DNA from: Chaetoderma sp. LZ-2023a
Taxonomy: Eukaryota; Mollusca; Caudofoveata; Chaetodermatida; Chaetodermatidae
Direction: 5' to 3'
DNA: 64,000 nucleotides
Assembly (NCBI GenBank): GCA_034401795.1
Contig: CM067367.1
Location: 33,997,107-34,061,106 of the forward strand
The stretch's first letter is position 1. Each line of letters opens with the position of its first letter. The notes beneath the pieces were generated by a model. The model had not been told where the DNA came from. It was given only the letters and a program-made list of their open reading frames with translations, and did not search any database. Made by a program: the position numbers and the translations under genes. Below are positions 56,002 to 62,000 of the stretch, piece after piece.

Positions 56002-59000
56002 CTAAAACAAGCCTTGATTTCTCTTTCTCTGGTAGCAATAGCGAGTAGCTGACCTGAGTGTCTTATCTTTTGAGCATGTAATCACAAGATTTGGATCACT
56101 TTGACAGAATCTTACACCACCGACGACGTCATCGTGTTCTGAAAATCAAGCATTTTTCTTAAGCTTTATTTGATATAAGTGCTGAGGAAGACAATGTCTC
56201 TGGTTTCTATATACAGCATATTATGAGAGAGGAAGAGATATGAAAACTTTTCACCAATATAACTGAAACTTTAATCCTTAATGATCAAGCAGTGCTGTAG
56301 ATACATGTAGGTAACTAAGCCATTGAATATTTTGAACCTAATTTAAATGGAAGCAGAATTATGGGGAAACAGATTCTAGTCAATGTATTTTCAAAACATT
56401 CAACAGGATACACAAAATGAGTACAATAAACAACCAATTCTTTTATTTCTTTTAAGATTCTGTTGAATATTTTGAAACTAATACACCTATGGCAGCAACC
56501 CCTACCAGTAAACTTAGTTTCAAATTATTCAACAGTTTTCTTATATAGTTGTCTTAAAATTGAGATACTGGAGTTTTAATACAATGTAGTTAAAGCATTA
56601 ATAAACATGACAATTACAATATATAAAAGTCATTTTGTTCAGATTAACGTGAAATTTTAGTGTATCAACCTAAATTATAAACATCATAGAGTCACAATGA
56701 AATTATATATACATGTAATACGCATGCATAGTTTGTGCTATACAGAACTGATGACCGTGTAGTAGCAAATCTTTCAGGATATCAGAAAGCATTATGGCTG
56801 TAGATCTAATGAAGACCGCACCAAACTACGCTGTGAATGCAATAACATTTTTCGCCACATTAGCGAATGCTAAAAAGATCTTGTCATTCAACAAGCAGAC
56901 TCCCTAGCAGATGAAATCACTGCCACGGATGACTGTCACAAAATGTTTCAGGCAGCTCGAGCCCTGAGAGTTACTGACTACACACCACCACTTACTGTAC
57001 ACAACTCTGAAGAACAATTTATCGGGACTGACCAGGGCAATATCGAGGTAATTCGAGAATGGTTCAAGGAATAGTTCACTGACCACAATGATGAGCCATT
57101 GCACCCATACGCATGAGACCACAGGCCATTACTAACACCAATTAAAACAGCAAAAGTTGAAAAGGTACTTAAAGCTCTGAAAAATGGATGGGCATCTAGA
57201 CCTGGTGGCATGAGAAATGAGCCATTCAAATATGCAAGTGACATACCCTTATCACGCTACCCATACCCAAGAAGCCACCTGGCTACCCATCCTCAGCCAG
57301 TCTGTGGCCCATTGTGCTCCTCAACAGCATAGGCATACCTATTCAATGTTACTCTAGGCCGCATCTGAGACACGATCGATGACTTCACCGAAAAATGGCC
57401 ATTGACATGTCATGAGCCTTTAACACAATTAAACACTCAAAAGATGTATTATGCCAGGCCAGTTGCAATGAAGATGAGCTACGACTAATGAGACTACTCC
57501 TTGCAGACACCAAGCTGAGAGTACGAGTCAAGTCAGTGAAATCTGTAGAGTTTGAGATATCAATTGGCTTCCCACAGGGAGATAGTCTATCCCCTGTGCT
57601 TTTCACCCATAACCTTGCTGCTACACTGAAATTTGTGCTGGAAAATTCCACAAAACCACCTCCCTCCCATATTGGTATGCGGCTAGAGATGGAATATGCT
57701 GATGATGTGGACTTCATAGACGAGGAAAATTTAACTTGACGAACTTCTCCCAATAGTTGCAAGCAAGCTAAAAATTGAGAATCTCTTTATGAATGAATCC
57801 AAAACAGAGTTCACCCACATATACTTATCTACAAAGTATGAAACTAAAGAAAATGACGATCCACTTCATGGTGGCGAACCATGGAGGAAAAGTAATTCTG
57901 GGCTCACTGCTTGTAGTACTGCTGACATTGGTGAATCATGGGGAACAAAGCTTTCCAGTCTTTCTAGAAGATATGGATTCATAGATCAAAGATGCCCTTG
58001 AGATATATAAGATGTGTAATATATCCCCGCTATCTGTAAAGGTCGCCCAGCAAAAATGGTCCAAGCTTGGCCATGTGCTAAGGATGCCAGAAGACACACC
58101 AGCACAGAGAGCCTTGGAATTCGCCACACTGTGAGCCAGCAAATACAAAGCCAGGAGAGGACGTCATTACAAAAATCTGCTAAGCATGCTAGGAGGTGAC
58201 TTAAAGAAAGCAGGACTCGGTACACTCAAATCAAGAATGGACCTGAGGAAGCTAAGGATTTCGGTTGAGGACAAGACACAGTGCTTAAAAGCGAAGAAGA
58301 ACTGATTGCAACTGTAGGATGTTTCTACTACTACAGCCACAGAATACAATAATCATGCATACCGAATTGACACACAAAAACAAGAAAGCTGATTTTACCT
58401 TCCAGGACTGCCAATGTTGCAAGACGATTAGAATATGAGAACAATGTTACAGTGTAATCAGAGCTTGCCACGGCAACAAGAGGATCAGACTGGCTGAAAA
58501 TAGAATGTATACCATACACATAGTAGTCACTAACTATGTTTTCTTTAGCCTTTTAGGGACAAGCAGGACAAGACTGGCATGTGCAATGGACTCGAGGAAT
58601 GTCCACTTTCATGCAAAGAGATTTTAGAGATGATCTTTTAAAATTTATCACTGGAATGTCGGGCTTGATGACAGTGGCCACTTTTTCAACTAGATGGGCT
58701 GTGCCATGCATGTCAAGCCCCTTAGTTTTTCTGTATATCGCACATTATGTGCGACAGTGTTGCAAAATAAGGATTTCTTAAAATAGTATATCCCCTTGAT
58801 AAATCAATTGTCTATTGAAAACTCTAACATTATTCTAATTCTTGAAAAGGAGACAAATCAGACAGAAATAAACCGTGTAAAAGTATGGAAACAACTTTAA
58901 ATTCATTTTAATTTTGCTGCAAACTGAATGCAATGATGATATATAAGAAATCTATAAAGTTTCATAAGGATTGGCTAAGCCCTTGATAAATTAAAATACC

Positions 59001-62000
59001 AGTTAAAAACATTAACATTCTTAATAAAGAAATATTAGTTACATCTCCGGAGAACTAAATAATATTTCTTTATTATGAATCATTCTGGAATTGGGAACAA
59101 CAGTTTTGGAAATATTAACATTCTTCTAATTCTGGGGCTAGGATATAAATTACATAAAAATTAACTAAGTTCAAACCCAGTAAAAATAACGAAAAAATTT
59201 GAACATCTTATTTATTGTCATGTAGACGAAATGGACTGATGGTAAAAAACAAAATTGCCAATTTTTAATGGCATTGGATATGTCCTTGATTGATTAAATG
59301 TTAACTGAAAAACCTTAACATTCTTCTAATTCTTGGCTTAAGGAGGATATAAATCCTACAAAATAAGTCAAACCCACGGAAAAATGTGAAAATCACAATC
59401 ATTATGATGGAGAGTAAATGCATTATTAGTATATATCAAATGTGTAGTTTTATTGACATCGGATAAGCCATTGTGTGAAATAAATGTTCATTGAAAAACT
59501 TTAACATTTATCTAAAAACTTACACTGTATCTAAAAACTTTAACATTTACCCAATTCTTGGTGCAAAATAAGCTACATGGAAGTCCAACCACCGCAAAAA
59601 TATGGAAACATTTTTAAAATCATTTCAATTATAATGGAGACTAGATGCAATGATAGTATAGATCAAATCTGCAAAGTGTTATTAACAATGGATAAGTCCT
59701 TGATGAACTAAATGTCCATTGAACAACTTTATGATTTACCTAATTAAGATATCGATATGTTGAGATCCTCTGCTTCGCTAATGGCTCAACAAAAATCTCC
59801 TTGTCTTGACCTGCAAATGGATGTTCACTAAACAAAGTGTAAATTCTCCTGACAAATCTTGACCATTAAAGGGTTAAATAGGAAGTAACGTCTGAAAGAC
59901 AACAATTAACCCTTTAATCATCGAAATTGTTCAGGAAAATTCTAATTTTCTCATAAAAAAGTATTCATTCGCATTCCAAGAAGACCTTTTTTGAAAATTA
60001 ACTGCTGGAATGACTGGTTTGAGTATCGAGCCAGTAATTTAGGTGGTAAACTTTCAAAAATCTTTTGTTGACCTACAAATGGACATTTCTCAAGAGTACT
60101 GCAGAAGCCATTTCTGGCGGCTTGATTGCTAAAGGGTTTATAACATCATCTATCAGTAAGCTGCATGTGTTTCAACATGTGCTTGATATATCTGGTACCT
60201 ATATATTGGCATTATCCACAATAACGCTAATAATACTGACATATTCACGCATCTCATTGCAGGCTTGTGCGATTATTGCTTTGATTGATCACGATCGATT
60301 ATGTAAGAATAATCATGATTACTCGATTAATCAGCTTGGGTAGAAATTATCCAATCATAACACCAAAACGCATATCTCGAGCCAGTCATTCCAGTGATAC
60401 ATTTTCAAAAATAGTATTCTCTTGACCTGCAAATGGACATATATTCACTGAGCAAAACGTCAATTTTCGTGACCGATCTCATTAAAACATAATTAAAAGG
60501 TAGGATTTGAAATCCTCAATTTTATGCAAAAATTAGTAATTGAGAACCAATTGAAATTAGTCACGATTATTCGATTATACAATTTTTAATCATAAAAAGT
60601 CACGATTTAAAAAATAATCACGATTTTCGATTTAATCACGTAATCGGACAAGTCTATCGCATTGTACATGTGCTTGGCAAATGTATTAACATTTCTGCTC
60701 ACAGGCTCACTGACATTAGTGCAAATTGAAGTAATGTTATTGAACTAAAAGACATTTCATGGGACATAACTCTGGCTAATATAGAGAAATAGCACTGTAC
60801 AATGTAATCTCAAGCAAAGTTTCTGTTGAGTTATCTACTTACCAAATTTGAGTGGAATACACACATGTTTTCTAAAGTTATTCTCAAGAAACATGATTTT
60901 TGACAAATTTTCAATTACATTTTCAGATGTAATGGAAACTGAACATTTGGCCTATATTCTCTGGAAATTAGATAAATCAGATTCAACTAGAGGTCTTATA
61001 TCGGTGGTAGCTAATACCCAACATGTACCCATCCACCATGATAGAAGTCAAGATTAGGCATTAGAAGCCAGATACAATCTTTTGTCCAGTAAACGGGTAA
61101 CACAGTACAGCTCAGAAATACAAGTGAAACAAAAACAGAAACATGGTAGTTACATGTGGTACAATTTTGAACATGATATAAGAAATATTCTGTTGAATAG
61201 TTTCAACATAATTGGATTGGAAGACTCAAGAGTTCAATCCAATTATGATCAAAAGATTCAACAGAACATTTTTATTTTGTTTTCGGAAACATTTGAATTT
61301 GATATCAATGACATTTCGAATTGTTTCTAGATAGCATAGTGTTTATTGGTGAATGCAATGGAGGAATCCAGGTTCTCAGTCAATCATATGATGCCCTAAT
61401 GAACTACATTACGTGTATGCTGACATCATAACCAACTATGTCAGGAATGACTCAATTTAATCCATCTTAAACGGTTAAGAATCAGTCAGGTTGTACGAAT
61501 TACTTGTATATGTCGTTACTATTTAATAAACAAGAAACATCACTTTGTTAAATTAGTTTCCAAATATGCATCAGCTTACCTGTAGTTTTCCGGTAATTGA
61601 GATTCAAGAAGTGCAACAATCGATTGATCTCAACATGGGCAAAGTGTGCCGAGCTTAGTAGAGATGGGCGGGGCATAGCTAAAACTAGATTCCTCCATTG
61701 TACGGACAAATTTGCAAAAAAACCTTAACTGCTCAAGCCGGCCAAAAACAGCTTCTACAGTGGTCTTGGTAAATGTCTATTTGCAGACCAAGAGAAGACT
61801 ATTTTTTTTAAATTTACTGCTGGAATGACTGGCTCGAAAAACGATAAATATTTTAATTTTCCTGAAGAATTTGAGGATTAAGCAGTTAACTCAAGAAGCT
61901 TACCTTTTTTGAACATCTAATTCCAGGATATAATCTGTCTCCTTGTCTTTTATTGTTTCAGCTTTAGATAGGGATCGGCTGTCTGTAAGCCTCAGGCGTC

